Positions 36,401-51,400 of a stretch of DNA of 64,000 nucleotides are shown here, in pieces (within the stretch, counting starts at the first letter, position 1; every line of letters starts with the position of its first letter). Origin of the DNA: Heterohyrax brucei (lineage: Eukaryota; Chordata; Mammalia; Hyracoidea; Procaviidae). The stretch is from positions 56,046,333 to 56,110,332 of the forward strand of contig CM053141.1 of NCBI GenBank assembly GCA_028571685.1, written 5' to 3'. Made by a program: the position numbers and the translations under genes. A model generated the notes under the pieces. It was not told the origin of the DNA. It did no database searches and worked only from the letters and a program-made list of their open reading frames with translations.

Positions 36401-39400
36401 ACTGAGAAATTTCACTTGTAAGATTTGTTCCCACAAAACAAACAAATATAGAAGGATGGACAAATAAGGCTATTCTCTGGAGCTTTACTTATAATAATGG
36501 ACATTCAGAAAGATTCTATATATCCACCTGCAGCCATGGAATAGTGCCATAAAATATGATATTACAGATTTGCAATTCCTGACAAAGAAGCATGTATGTG
36601 CTATATTGGATGACCATAGATCAGTCTGCATATTTTGATGCCATTAATAATACATGTTAAAATAGAAAATTCTGCAATGTTAAAGACTAATTAGTAGTCA
36701 GTCTCTAGTGAAACTACAGGTTATTCATTTGAAACATTTTTGCTTATTCATCATTTTCTAGCTTTCCCCCAAATATTGATAGTTTAATTTAAAAGTTGGC
36801 TTAGACTTCGACTGAAACCTGATGAATTCATCACACACGTTTTATCTCTTTACTCTCTATATGTTCTACAACCATAGCAACGAAGAAGACCTATAAGAAT
36901 ATTAAGGTCAAACCAAATGGGAGAAGCTAAAACAGGTAAGAGATTTCACAATGAAGATGGAGAGACACACAGTGCAGTGGATGATACTGAAGCCCTGGTA
37001 GACTTGATGGCGTATGGAAGGCGACACAGATGCCCAGAATCAAATGTCAAGTGTCAATTTACCAAAATCAAACCAAAAACCCACTGCCATCATGTCGATT
37101 CCAACTTAGAGTGACACTACAGGACACAGCAGAACTGCTCTACAGAGTTTCCAAGTAATACCTGGCAGATTCAAATGGACAATCTTTTGGTTAGCACTTT
37201 TGATGTAGCACTTAACCACTGCACCACCAGGGTTTCTTAATGCCAAATTAAGGCTGGTGTTATGGTGGCACTATTCACTGAATGTGGGAAAACAAAAGTC
37301 AAGAGAACAGCAATAGACAAAAATGGATTCAGCTTTGTAGATCTAAGTTCAAGAGCCCTGTGAGATGTTCAGTAGACTACTGGATACACAGATCTGCCAC
37401 TGAGGAGGCAGACGTGGAAATCAGGGAATTTACCTGTAAGTGGTAGCTAAAATCATAAGATGCTATGTCATAACACAGGGAGACTTGCCCAATGACAAGA
37501 AGCTAAGGAATTGAGTTGTAAGAACATCAATCAAGAATGAAAAAAAATTAATGAATGATTCATTGGAGGGGATCCAAAACAAGTAGCCTAAAAGGCAGTA
37601 GAATATGATATCACAGAAGCCACACAAGGCAGAGAATTGAAAAGTAGAGACTGACAAATGCTATCAAAAAGCATAGAAGGTTAAGAAAAAAAAAGGTAAG
37701 GAGCAGCAAGTATCCTCTGAATTAGGTAACAAAGACATCCTGTGAAAAAGCAGTTATTGTGGAGTAGGTAGAAGTGGGGCAGAATGAGTGGCCCAGTGCC
37801 AGGAGAAGCCAATCCAAACCCACTTTCATCAAGTCGATTCCGACTCACAGTGACCCTCCCAACAGGTCAGAGAAGAACTGCTCCGTAGTTTCCAAAGTGT
37901 CTGGTGGATTTGAACTACCAACCTTTTGGTTAGCAGCTGGAGCACTTAAGCACTATGCCAGCATGTTTTCCTCCAGGAGATGAGGAGTAAAGATGAAAAA
38001 TCAGAGACAGCCAGTGTAGACAATGTTTTCAAGAAGCCTGACTGTATCTGAAGAAATGTAAGATGTGAGTGGCTAGTCAGGACATCAAGTTGATGTTAAA
38101 GTTTTTGTCTCTTTAATCTAAGACACAGTTAAACATGCTGAAGTAAAATTATATGTAGTATGATGTGAAATGATACTCTGCAAAAAAATTCACCACTGGA
38201 ATAATAGAGCCTTCAAGTGAATACTTATTATTTTATTCAACAAAATAGCAAGAAAATCTGCTGTACCTAATCTTCTGCTCTCTGTTTTTTCCTTTCCTGT
38301 TTTGTAACCATCTAAGACCTAACCCATGAGAACAGAGAGATTTAAAATATAAAGCAATTTTGAACATGTTGGAGAAGGACAGGGTAAAGTGAACCTCAAA
38401 ACAGCTTCCTTGAGACTGAATTCATTATGACACTTTAAGAGAATAGGACAATTCCATGGCCAGGTCGAAGACATAGTCATATTAGCGAGTTTGATATAAT
38501 TTCAACTTCAGTAAGAAAGTAGGCAGAAATCAGTACTTAACATATACCACAGTGTCCTACTCAAAAACAGTATTCTACTCATCTGAAAGATTCTCCAAGT
38601 TAAGCAGGGACTTACTTTTTTCTGCAGAGCACTTGAATATGCTTCGGGAAATTTTTTGGGGGGGGGAATGTTTAATTTATTTTGAAATACACATGTCCTG
38701 GAGTATTTAGTAACTATATGTTTACATAACGGGCATGTTTTGTCCATCAAAGCATACTTTTTTTAAAAACTGAAATACTTAAGAGGAGCATTATTAGGTA
38801 TTCAACAATTTTAATTCCCTAGCTGAGGAGATGAGGCCAAATAGTATCATACTTTTTTTGGTAACTATTCATGGCAGAACTTCAACTACTTTCTTGTTAA
38901 TGTGGTGTTCTGTGCAGTTAGTTTTTCTTTCTGTGTCTATCTTAGGAAGATGGATTTTCAAAAATTAAAAACATGTGACAACAGTGATTTCAGCACATTT
39001 TGCCAGGAGCAAAATGCAACGTGAACAAAAAGAAAGATTAATTAATTTAGGTACATGCTCTGGTGAATCAAGCAGAATTATCAAGCAGATAAAAGCAGGC
39101 CTGTTCTTATTCCCAGTCATCCCTTTTATGCATAATTAAAAAAAAATATTTCTGCTTTGAATGAAATAATCTCAAAAAAATCTCACTATGAAACACGCAA
39201 TGGAATGGTGATCTTCTCTGAATTTTATGAGTTGACAAGTACTTTTCCTCAGGTACCTAGAATATTCTGGAATAAGAAAGCTCTAAGACTATCCTCATGT
39301 CAACAATAAGAATGTGAAAAGTGAAAACACTTTATTTTACAAAATGATTCATGTTGATTTAAGAAATTATAATTGTAACATGGGTTTGGACATTTCAAAT

Positions 39401-42400
39401 ACCATAATGTGAGCTAAGCTTTGCATTAGCTACATGAGTGTATTGACAAGACAATTTTGTTTGATATCTTAAAATCATAGCATGCCTCTTGGCATAATTT
39501 AAAGGGGGCTACGTGGAAGAAACTTGGGAGCAGAGGTTGAAGTCCCAGGTGTAGTCCACATTTCACAGGATAGAGTGGAAAACTTGAGGGAACATGCTTC
39601 CCAAATGGTAGCTAAAGTAGCTGTCAAAAAACTGAAATAAACTGGGAGACTACAAGACCAGAAGAACAAGATGGTGCTTGGCCACCACCAAAGACATCTC
39701 CGACAGAGAACAAACTGTCCTGGACAGAGCATGAATAAAAGAGGTGCGCAGGTCAAGAACTTTATCAAAAGACCAGAACTGAAGGTCGACAGCCTGGAGG
39801 GGGCCCTGAGAACATGGCCCCTAGACTTGCTGCAGCCCAAACCTGAAACCAGAAGTCAACACTTCAGACAAAGAATGGACTGGACTTAGGGACAGAGCGA
39901 TGCATGTGGTGTGTGTACTTCACGGTTATCTACATATATGAGGATGTCCTACTGGGTTCTTTCCAGAGGGGAGAGGATAAGGTAAAGAGGAGGGCACAAG
40001 TGTTGGTTAAGTGGATACTGGAAGAGCAAAAAAGAAGAGTGTGCTGTCACAGGGTGAGGACAGCAGACAGTTTGCAGAGAGGTGGGTATGCAAAACTAGC
40101 TTGGATTGTAAGCTTGCACTTCATCACAATAAAAAAAATTTAAAAAACTGAAATAAATATCTACTTTTTTTAGTGCAAAAGGTAAAAGATAGCCAATAAA
40201 AACAGAAAATAAAAGAACTGTTAAAATATAATTCAATGAGTTTTGATTTTAACAACTGCTGGGTTGTTTGTGTGTGTGCGTGCGTATTTAATAGTACACT
40301 GGTAATGGACATCCTAGTGGCCTAGTGGTTGCTACAGCTGCTAATCCAAAGGTCGGCAGTTTGAATCTACCAGGCGCTCCTTGGAAACTCCATCGGGCAG
40401 TTCTACTCTGTCCTATAGGGTCTCTATCCATCAGAATCTCCTGGATAGCATTGGTTTTTTTTTTTTTTTTTTTTTAATTTGTTTGGTATAAAGGTCCTGT
40501 GTCAACTTCAGGTGGGTACAGAAAAAGTCCATACAACTAAAATTCTAGGAATACATTTTAAACTGAAATCCCTTCCTCTTTGAACAAAAGCTTGGACAAA
40601 GTTAGAGGTTTTTGTATAGTTTAATTTTATTCCATTCCCCCTACTTCAAACTTCATAGCAGTGTGTGTTTCTTATGGGGTGTGTGTGTCTGTGTGTGTCT
40701 GTGTGTGTCTGTGTCTGTGTCTGTGTCTGTGTGTATATTCCACATTAATTTGCCAAAATGTGGTCTTCAACTCTGGAATCCGTTCTATGTTTCACCCTCT
40801 TGCCCTAACGTACTCATCAAATTGTTGTTAACAGTTATAAAGACAACTGGAAGCAAGAGATGATTCTGTGTAGATAGACTGGAGGACAAGCTGACTTCTG
40901 TTAATTAGGCCCTGAAAGTTTTCCATCCTACCTTGGGCAGTTTACTGCACAGCTTGCCAAACTTTAAAGTTATTATAACTAGTTTCACACAGATGCCAGA
41001 CAAAACAGACAAGGGATTAATTGGAATGATCACAAATACATTCCTTCTGAATAAATTAAAACACAGTGGCCTAAGCCAAAATAATATTTCAAATAGAAAA
41101 CCTGAAACTAATCAATCAAAACAAACTTAGTTCTTTTGATGTTATAACTGGTAGACAGTGTACTCTATAAATAATAGAAAAATTATCTAGGGAGAAAAAG
41201 AGAGAGAGAGGGAGAGAACTTTGATAACATTATAAAGGATTTTTTCACACTGTCAAAGAGAGATATCTAAGGAAACAATAGCTTTTGTGGCTGCTGTTAT
41301 TCGCTGTTGTTGTTTTGCTTCTTAAAAATTATTACCATTTTTGTTAAGTGGTAAGAGTTAAAAGTCTTCAAGAAAAAAAAATGAAGATTCAAACTATTGG
41401 CTCAGTTTTAAAATTGTAACATTGAACAAATCAAAGTCAAAGTGTAAAAGCCCAGAACAACACTGGGAGACGAGGGCTTTGGTCAGATGTTAGACAGCCT
41501 ATCCAAACAGCTGGAAAAGATGTTGATTCTACTTGGGAAATTTGTAATGTATTTGACTCATGTTTTCATGGAGCTGTGTACTGTCCTAGGGGGTTTGAAG
41601 AGGGAAAAGTTGCCAAGAACTTTATCTGGAAAATGATAATATTTTACCAGTTTTCCAATTAGACCTCAAAAGAAAAGAAAGAATAATAACAAAAGTATTC
41701 AGAATCGACAAATGCTATCTTTGTGGTACCAACACACGGGTTATACATCCGCAAGTTACTGTGGGTAAAGTATCCCAATTCAGTTATACAGAATTATTTC
41801 TCAAAAATACATCCCCAAATGCAACACAGAGTGATTAAAAAAAGAAGGAAAAAAAAAAGCGCTTTTCATTACTTGAGTTGGATGATATGTTAGACTTAAT
41901 GTTTGCTACATGCACACTTTCTACACAGTAAGTTCAATAACAAGTCTCCATGTGCATGCCTTGGCATACCTACAGCTAGTATCTGATGCAGTGAGGCCAG
42001 AAAGGGAAGATTTGGTAACTGAATTCTTGCTGATGTGATGGAATTTTTAGTTCTAAAAGCTCTTGCAGGCTTTGCTCAATTTCTTATTTATTTATTTTTT
42101 AACTGTTTGCTTATCAACATGTACCCAAACCCACCTCAAAGCTGGGTGAGGAATCACTCATTATACACACTGAAATATTTAAGGGTAAAGTAGAATGAAG
42201 TTTAGGACTGGCTGCCAAATAATCCAGTGGAGACAGTAAATATGCGGGACCAGAGAAGAAACAAGACTATCTGTGAGCTGACGGCTGTTGTACCTGGGTA
42301 GTGGGGGTTTGAGGTTCATTATGCTAGTTTACTTTTGTAAAGGTTTGACAAGTTTCTATGAGAGAACAATTCAAACGTTAAAAGAAAAAAGCAGAAAGAT

Positions 42401-45400
42401 TAAAAAAATGACCTAACATGCAAACATAAATAATTACGAGAAAATGGGCCTTTCCCCATCCTTCCTAATTTCCCAGTGAGTAGCACCTGACCACACTAAC
42501 ATTTTTCCTAAACAGTTTCCTTATCATGGATCATATTTTTAACAGCACAATTATTACATTAGCTTGTTCCCCAGAAGCGGAGTATAGTAGATTAGAAAGT
42601 CCAATGAGCCTGGGCCAGAAAACTGAAGTTCTAAAATCCCACTTCTACTTCCCAGTCATCCTACTTTGAATGAGTTATTTAAACTTTCTGAGCTTTAATA
42701 TAAAGATCTCTGAGGCTTGCTGCATAAAAAATTATGCACATATTAGCTAGACCCAGATAGATTTCAGAGTGTGGGATGTTTGTTTTTATATGTAAAATAT
42801 TAGTTATACATGATTGATTTCTTCCAGAAAATTCAAAGCCAGAGATCACAGTCACATGACTTACTGTTATCCAGATTTGGTTATACCATGGGCCAACGCA
42901 CATTCTGTAGAACAAATAAGAAAAACCTATTTCAAGAGGTAGATACTTTGGTGGTGTAGTAGTTAAGTGTTATGGCTGCTAAACAGAAGGTCAGCAGTTC
43001 AAATCTGCCAGGTGTTCGTTGGCCAATTATCTGGGGTAGTGCTGCTCTGTCCTACAGGGTTGCTGTGAGTCAGAATTGACTCGACAGCATTGGGTTTGGT
43101 TTACTTTTTTGGCACTGACTTCAATAACTGTTTCAAGCTACCAGCTTTTCTTTGTTAATTTTACCTTTGCAACAACCTGAAAATATCTGTAGTGCAATTT
43201 CTAGAAATGTTAATTGCTTTTTAGTCTATCACACTCAGCGTGTTTGTGCAACTGTGATGTTACTGGGAGAAGGAGCTGCAGAAAGAACATGAATGCATGA
43301 AATAAATATTACTAGTGACGAAAATGACAGTGATGACTAAGGGACTGTAATTTACAAGCACAGCTGAGTGCAAGAAATTTAGGTATAAAGGTCCAAGAGA
43401 TAAACAGAATGTGAAAATTTATAGTGGATATAAAATTGCTTTATTTTTAGTATCAAAAAATACACACACTGAAGCCATTCCCAGAGACCACCTTTCAGCC
43501 AAACCATAGACAGATCCATAAAATGAGCAATAACACCCTAGAGGAACATGCTCCTTAGAACAATCAATTACATGAGATCAAAACGGCAACATTAGGCCCA
43601 AAGCAAAGATAAGAAGGCAGGAAGAAGCAGAAAATCAGGGCAAAAGGAAAAAGGGAAACTAGGGCAGAAATGGGGAGAGTGCTGACACACTGCAGGGAAT
43701 GACAGCAACACCATGGAACAATTTATGCACAAACCACTGAATGGGAAACTAGTTTACTCTGTAAACAGTCACTTAATAAACAATAAAAATTAAGAAAAAC
43801 ATATACATAGATGGAAGTTAACTGATGTTAAACAACAATCTAGCATCGATGAAGGGGCACTTTTTAAAAAGGCATTGTAAATGAAAATGATGAGGTCATT
43901 TATAACATATGTATGAATAATGCCAAGACATTTCCAATGATTTCTCCCTATTGTACTTGTGTGAAAATGATAAAGTCAACATTTTGTATTTTGATTTACA
44001 AATTTTATTAACTGAGCTTCAAATTTAGTAAATAAACTGTGGTTACTATCCCAATGCCACGATGTAGTTGCTCCCTGTGAAACAGACTATCCAATTCCAA
44101 GGTTAAATAGTAAATACTTCCACTCCTCCAAGACAGCTTTTCTTTGGGGGGTTATTAATCTTAAATAGAAAATAAGCAGGATTTAAAGGATACAGCTGAC
44201 AATAAAGTTTAAAATGTCACTCACTGTTCAAATTTTTATAGCCCAAAATGTACTGTGATAATTCTAAGCTACCGAGACAAGGAACACTGTTTAAAAACAA
44301 TCATAGCCCTGGCACTAATAAAACTCTGCTAAAGACCTGAGTTTTAAATATAAGCTTGTCTTTGTTAAGTGACTTCTATAGTCTTCTATTGTTAAATGAA
44401 AACCATGCATTCTTCTTTATGCTATGGATTGGAGCTGAACTCCAGAGCCTTCTTTTATTGCCCTTTTTTTCAGTATAAAAATCCAGATACAAACAAAACA
44501 AACAAACAAAATCTTGTCTGTAAATAGGGGCCCTGGTGAAGCAACAGTTAGCAGCCAAATGGTAACCAGATGGTCAACAGCTGGGATCCACCAACTGCTC
44601 CACGAGAGAAAGGACCTGGTGATCTTATCCAGTCAGTACTCCAGCCTTGGAAGCCCTGTGGGGCAGTTCTACTCTGTCCTATAGGGCTGTTGGAAGTCGG
44701 AATCGACTCAGCGGCAAACAACAGTAACACTGTAAAGAATGAATTATTACTTCTTACAAAGTCCATTATTTTCCAGAATTAATAACTATATTTAGAAACC
44801 AGACTAATCAGGTGATATATTTCATTTAGATCGTGAGTAACAATTCACTATCCAACATAACACTTTATTTTAGCTGTTTTCTGATATACGCAGCACTGAC
44901 AGAAAGAACAGCATAAGCTCTTAACTGGTTGCTCTTTTATTCTATTAATATGATGAGATTATTATAAGGTATGCTTTCAGGGCAATCAGGTAAATCTTGT
45001 AATCCCTTCACATACCCCCTGCCATTGTGTTATTTACATGTCTAACTTAGCTTTTCTGAAATACATACAACATACACGCAAATGCAGCAAATAGCGATGT
45101 TTGGTGTAACAGAGCATTTCGGTCATTTTGTGGTTTCTGTGTCCCTCCTTCTTTCTCTCCCTTTCTTTTATTGCTTCAAGGGGTATACCAGCAGCCTCAG
45201 CGATGTTGTGGGCAGCATTTAGCTAACAGGCCACTCCTCCTTTATAGGTTTTTCCTGCAGCTGCTACATTCTTCTGGTTCCTGCCTCACTCACTGCTCCT
45301 CCTCCTCTCTCTTTCCCCTTAATGTTGCAGGGCTCAGTCCTTGGGCCTCTTATCCTCGTTACTTGCTCCCTTGCCTGTAACTGCTTGCTACCTGGCATCT

Positions 45401-48400
45401 CCACTTGGATGTCTAACAGGTAGAGGAAATTAACTTCTCCTTAGGTTTTTGCCTCCTGAAGCATTCCCCATCTCATCCTTTTCTAGCTGGTTACCAGAAA
45501 AAAAACCCCTATTGCTGTAGAGTCAACTCTGACTCATAGTGACCCTAAGGACAGTGCCCGATAGGGCTTCCAAGGAGCAGCTAGTGGATCTGAATGGTTG
45601 GTCTTTTGGTAAGTTGTAGAGCTCTTAACCGCTATATCACCAAGACTCCTCTAGTTGCTTAGGTTCCCCCAAATCTCAAACCCACCTTGCTTCTCCTTTC
45701 TTTCAAGCCACATATCCAGCCTGTCAGGAACTCCTGTTAGCTTATCTTCTAAATATCTTGACTGCTACACCCCAACTGGTCTCCCTCCTTTTACTCTTTC
45801 CCCATACAGTCACGGCAGAGAGATCCAGACATCCTTGTAGAATGCATGTCAGCTCATGCTACTCATCTTGCAATCCTCCCAGGCTTCCCTTATCATTCTG
45901 AGTAAAAGCCAAAGCCCTTGAATACCCTATAAGGCCCTGTTCATCCTCTTGAACTCCCTGCTTTATCTATTCTTCCCTACTCCTGTGTACTTTATTCTGG
46001 TCACCATGGCATAGCCTAGAAACTGTTTCTCATCTTTCTTGAGGCTTTGCTGCTTTGTATAAATATCCCCTTCTTAGCTAGGCCTGTGCTGATGAGCACC
46101 CAATTTCAAACTGCATCCCCCTGCACACTGGTGAGGCCTGCCCTCTCTATCACCCCTCCTTGTGCTAGTATCTTATTATCACTGTTGGACATACTATTCC
46201 CCACGCACTGATTCCAACTCATGGTGACCTCATGTGTTTCAAAGAACTGTGATTCACAGGTTTTCAACAGCTGATTTTTTGGAAGTAGACTATCAGGGCT
46301 TTCTTCCCAGGTACCTCTGGATAGACTGGAACCTCAATTTTTAAGTTAGTAGTTGAACATGTTAACTGGTGGAACTACTCAGGAACTCCTCCTATATACT
46401 GGTTGGTATAAATTTTTTGTAAAGTGACAAAAAAAACTCCTCTTTGTCAAATGTTCTGTGCCTGAAGACAGTGTATTTATTTAGAGTGAAGATGAAAAGC
46501 ATAGATATTATAGATAATGGCAGAATTGTTAAGGTCACTGCATTTGGTACCAGCTGTAAATTTTTGTCTACCTTTTTGCTTAGACTTGCCCTAGCAGCTA
46601 GCCTAGCTAACACTGTTTGTATATTTGTTTACTCACTTATAAATTCAACAAATATTTGTTGAATAAGTGTGACAGGGACTCTTATAGTGGTTAACAAGAT
46701 GATGACTAAAAGGTGTGTCTTACAGAGAGATAGTAAACCCCAAACCGAACACACAGCTGTCAAGTCGATTCAACTCATAGTGACCCTACAGGATAGAGCA
46801 GAACTGCTCCCTCGAGTTTCCAAGGAGTACCTGGCAGATTCAAACTGCTGACCTTTTTTTTGGTGAGCAGATGTAGCACTTAACCACGACACCACAGAGT
46901 TTCCAAAAGCAGATTAGGGTTTATCAGAGGCTCAGGGGAGAGATGAATGGGGAATTACTGCTTAACGGGTACAGAGTCTCTGCTTGGGGGTGGTGAATAA
47001 CTTTTGGAATAAATAGTGATAATAGTTGGGGAAAAAACAGACAATGTAATGCCTAGAGTGAGCCCTGTGGGGGAAAACAACAAATAAGCAAAAAAGGTAT
47101 GTGCTTATACAAATTACATATCCAGGTTATCAATGGATTTAATGACTTAGCTTCTGTGTTGCTGCACACAGGATTTGGGGCAAGTGTAAATCCAAAATTA
47201 ATTAAGTTTCTCTTGAGAGAAACCTTGATGATCACTGAGAGTGCATCCTAGATCTAACAGGAAAAATGATCTTTTTACTGAAAAGAAACCTTTCTCCATT
47301 TCATTTCTGCCTAGGAGATGGTAGCAGACTGCAGTAAGTAAGGAGTGTCATCTGTGTACCTCGGAGAGGTGAGAAGCAAAGGGACTGCGAATGAGGCATG
47401 AAGGTGGCCTTGGTGTGTGGACAGGGTTGAGAAGGGTGGCTAGGGTCTCTTTTTTTTCCTATTCCTACAATTTCAGTAAGAATTTCAGTGCAGTGTGAGT
47501 CTTTGCTCCTTCCTACTTTTTCTAAACATCCCCTTCTTCTCTAACCTTTCTCCCATAGTAATTTATAAGGGAAGAACAAGAAAAGAGGTAGGCAAAAATG
47601 TTTCCCAAGAGGTTCGCCAGCAGTTTCCAATTAGCACAGCTACTGAGAACACCCTCTGAACCTCCAGCCCCAGCCAGCTGGGCTTGATTCAGTGCCTGTC
47701 CACTGTTAAGAGGATCACAGTTTCACCACCTCTGACTGGTGCATTCAAGAACAGCACGCCCACGTGGCACTTGAGAAGGTTCCTCTTGCTACTCTATACC
47801 TACAGGAAGTTCTCCGGGATGGTGTCTTTAGCTGTCGTCATGTTGATTCTGACTCAAGGGGATCCCTGGAGTGCACAGTAGAGCTGCTCCATAGACTGTA
47901 AAGGCAGTGGTCTTTTAGAAGCAGAGAGTCAGGACTTACTTCCAAGGCTCCTCTGGGTGGGTTTGAACCACAAACCTTTTGGTTAGTAGTCTAGCACTGA
48001 ACCATTTGTGTCACTGACTTACTGCTTTCATGTCCTTTGACAGACCCTAAATCCTTGGTCAGTGTTTGACACAGACATGATGCAGGGCAACAAAAAGAAG
48101 TCTGCCAAGGATTGTGAAATGCTGAGTATCTAATTATGCTCCCTCTCATGGAAATATTTAGCAACTTTAAAATTAATACTGAATGGAGGAATGCTAGGGG
48201 CATCTAGGCTCAGTGGATGTGGCAACGCTAAGGGTCTGAGAATACAGAGAATTAAAGGAAAAGCATCCCTATGACTCCTCTGGGGAACGACCAAAGCCAA
48301 CTGAGATACAACCATCCAGAGGGCTTGCAGGTGGCTGGGTGAGCAGAACATATTGACCTGACCTAGCTAAGACAGCTGATAGGTCTAGGAACATCAGTAC

Positions 48401-51400
48401 AGCTGTTTGGCCAGAATCCCTGCATAGGTCATCTGGCCATAGAACTATAATAATAAAAATGGCAAAAACGAAATGAAAGGCCATACATTTCTATTATGCA
48501 AGGCAATGCACCATCACAGTTCAGTGACTCTCCACCACATGGAAGACTTACAGATCCTGGATTTTGACTATGCACCATCAATGTTCTGTTTACCAGAAGG
48601 AAAGAAATTGACTTCTTCACTCTCTTGTTCAGTCATCCATTAATGAGCATTATTCTAATGCCTTCTATGTCTCAGGTACTGAGCTATGAATAGTGAACAA
48701 AAATACAAATAAGACACAATCCCTGCAGATAGGTCTAGAGGGGTAGATGGAGACAGACAAACCAATTAGTACCAAAATAGTCAAATAAAGGCCATGTCAG
48801 AGATATGCCTGTGCTGAGCATAAAATAGAGGAACACGGGTAGAGGGAATAATACTTGTAAATGCTCTGACAGCATGTGATGACATGACCAGTTTAGCAAA
48901 CTACAACATTTCATGAGGCTGTCGAATACTGTCAGCCAGAGTGACCAAAGCTAAGTGAGGTAGGGGCTGGCTCTTAGAGGGCGTTACATGCCACACCAAT
49001 GAATTTGAACTTTATACCAAAGTATACCAGAGCCACTCAACAATTATAAACAGGGAACTCATGTCATCAGATTTCCACCAGACAGGAAAATAACTTGGGC
49101 AAAGGTACAGAATGTATTGCTTGAAACAAGGGCAGCAAACAGTTCAGAGCATAGACTGGGTGTGTGACCAATGTGACTAGTTGGTAGACAGAAATCTCAT
49201 TTTCTGAAATAGGACAAATAGGAAGAGAAACACATTCAAGAGGGGATGAACTCAATTTCTGGCATTCTGAGCTTGAGGTAGAGGCAGGGGCTCAGAAATG
49301 TTGGTATCCAAGGGAAATTGTAGATGTAGGTGTAGAACAGAAGAGGGACAGAAGTGGATGTCACCAGTACAGAGCAAGGTATGGCTCATCTACAAAGAAG
49401 ACTCTTCTAAGCATAGATTTGAATAATGAGTAACTTTGTCGATTTTTGTTCTATGAGAATATATACATCCAGGGGTGAGCTGATTTGTTTTGGGACTATG
49501 GTGAATATTCTATTTACTTTTAGGTTTACAACAGATACAAATCAATTACTGAGCAACTAACAAAGAGTTTTGGGATATATTTATCTCAAAATTACAATGC
49601 GAATACTGGCAAATTCAAGACACAGGCAAGGAAAACATCTCATTCATAATTAGTATTTTTTTTTTTTTTATTAAGCTTAGCAGAGCAGAGTTCTGGAGAG
49701 TGATTTTTTCCCCCTACTTGAGAAACTAAAAGATTGTCAGTAACAACTTTGCTTGAAGGTTATTTCCTACTTAACCTGAAACTTTTCCCATCAAATCTGT
49801 TGTCATGAATACTTGGCCTGAGTTTTTATGGACTATAGATAAATATAACCTCAGCCATACAATTTTGCCAAGACAAACTAACCCAAATGATTGACTCCCC
49901 TGATAGAAGATATCGTATTTTGAAAGACAATAATACAAAAAATAAGCATTTCAAACCTATACTCTTTGATGATGAAATTAGAGCAGAAAAATCTTATCAA
50001 GTCTCTGAAAATGGGGTCTAAGAACAAAGACTCCAACTCAGGAGAATCTGGTTTTCTCTAGCTAGTGCAAGACCCTGGGCAAGTCTCACCCTCCTCTTTA
50101 CTCATTTTCTTCCTCTCTATCACCATGTGGAGTTTCATAAAGTATTTTATGTTCTTTAGATGAAAGATAGAAAGTGTACCACTTCAGTGAGAAGTCTGAG
50201 ACTTTTTTACTTACAATGGCTAGAAAGAGTCACTAGTATATAACTACCTAACACTTACATCAACAAAGGCATACATCAAGTGTTCCTGGCAACATTGGGG
50301 GGGGGGCAGAGAAGGGGAGTGGAGGCACCTAGGGGACACAATCTTGCTTGCTGAAAGTGAACTTGAAGCACTTACTGATGAAGATTGAAGACCACAGCTT
50401 TCTGTATGGATTACACCTTAACATCACTAAAATTACAATTCTCACTACTGTACCAGAATGCAACACTATGATAAATGGAGAAGAGACTAAAGTTGTTAAG
50501 GTCTTCATTTTACTTGGATTCACAATCAATACCCAAGGAAACAGCAGTCAAGAAATCAAAACAATCAAGTAAAAAACAAAGCCAAACTCATTGCTGTTGA
50601 GTCAGTTCTGATGCATAGCGCCCTCAAGCACCTGACAGATTGAACCTTTTGGCTAGCAGACAGCTCTTATTCACCATGCCACCAGGGTTTCCAAAAGACA
50701 CATAGCACTGGGCAAATCTGCTGCAAAAGACCTCTTCAAGGTACTGAAAAGCAAAGACATCATCTTGAAAACTAAGATATGCCTGACTCAAGCCATAGTG
50801 TTTTCCAGTCATTTCATATGCTTGTGAAAGCTGGACAATGAATAAGGAAGAAAGAGGAATAACTGGTACCTCTGAATTTTGATATTGGCAAAGAATGCTG
50901 AATATACCATAGACTGCCAAAAGAATGAACAAATTTGTCTTGGAAGATGTATAACCAGAATGCTCCTTAGAAGCAAGAATAATGACACTCCATCACCCAT
51001 ACTTTGTTAACAGGAGGAATCAGTCCCTGGAGAAGGACATTATGTTTGGTGAAGTAGAGGGTCACTGAAAAAGAGAAGACAATGGGATGGAAGACACAGT
51101 GGTTACAGCAATGGGCTCAAGCGTAACAATGATTGTGAGGATGGTTCAGGACTGGGCCATGTTTTGTTCTGTTGTACACAGGGTCGCTATGACTTGGAAC
51201 CAAACAGATGTCACCTAACAACAGGGGAGAACCAAACCCTACAAGTGATATGTTGTTGAGTACCTAGAGCCTGAAAAAATCTATAATGTTCAAAAGTTAC
51301 TGTCAATTCAGGAATGCTTGGAAATGAATGTGTATTTTTATGAATAACATGTTATGGGCAATGTTTTGTCCTGTTGGACATAAGGCTGGTATCAGGTGGA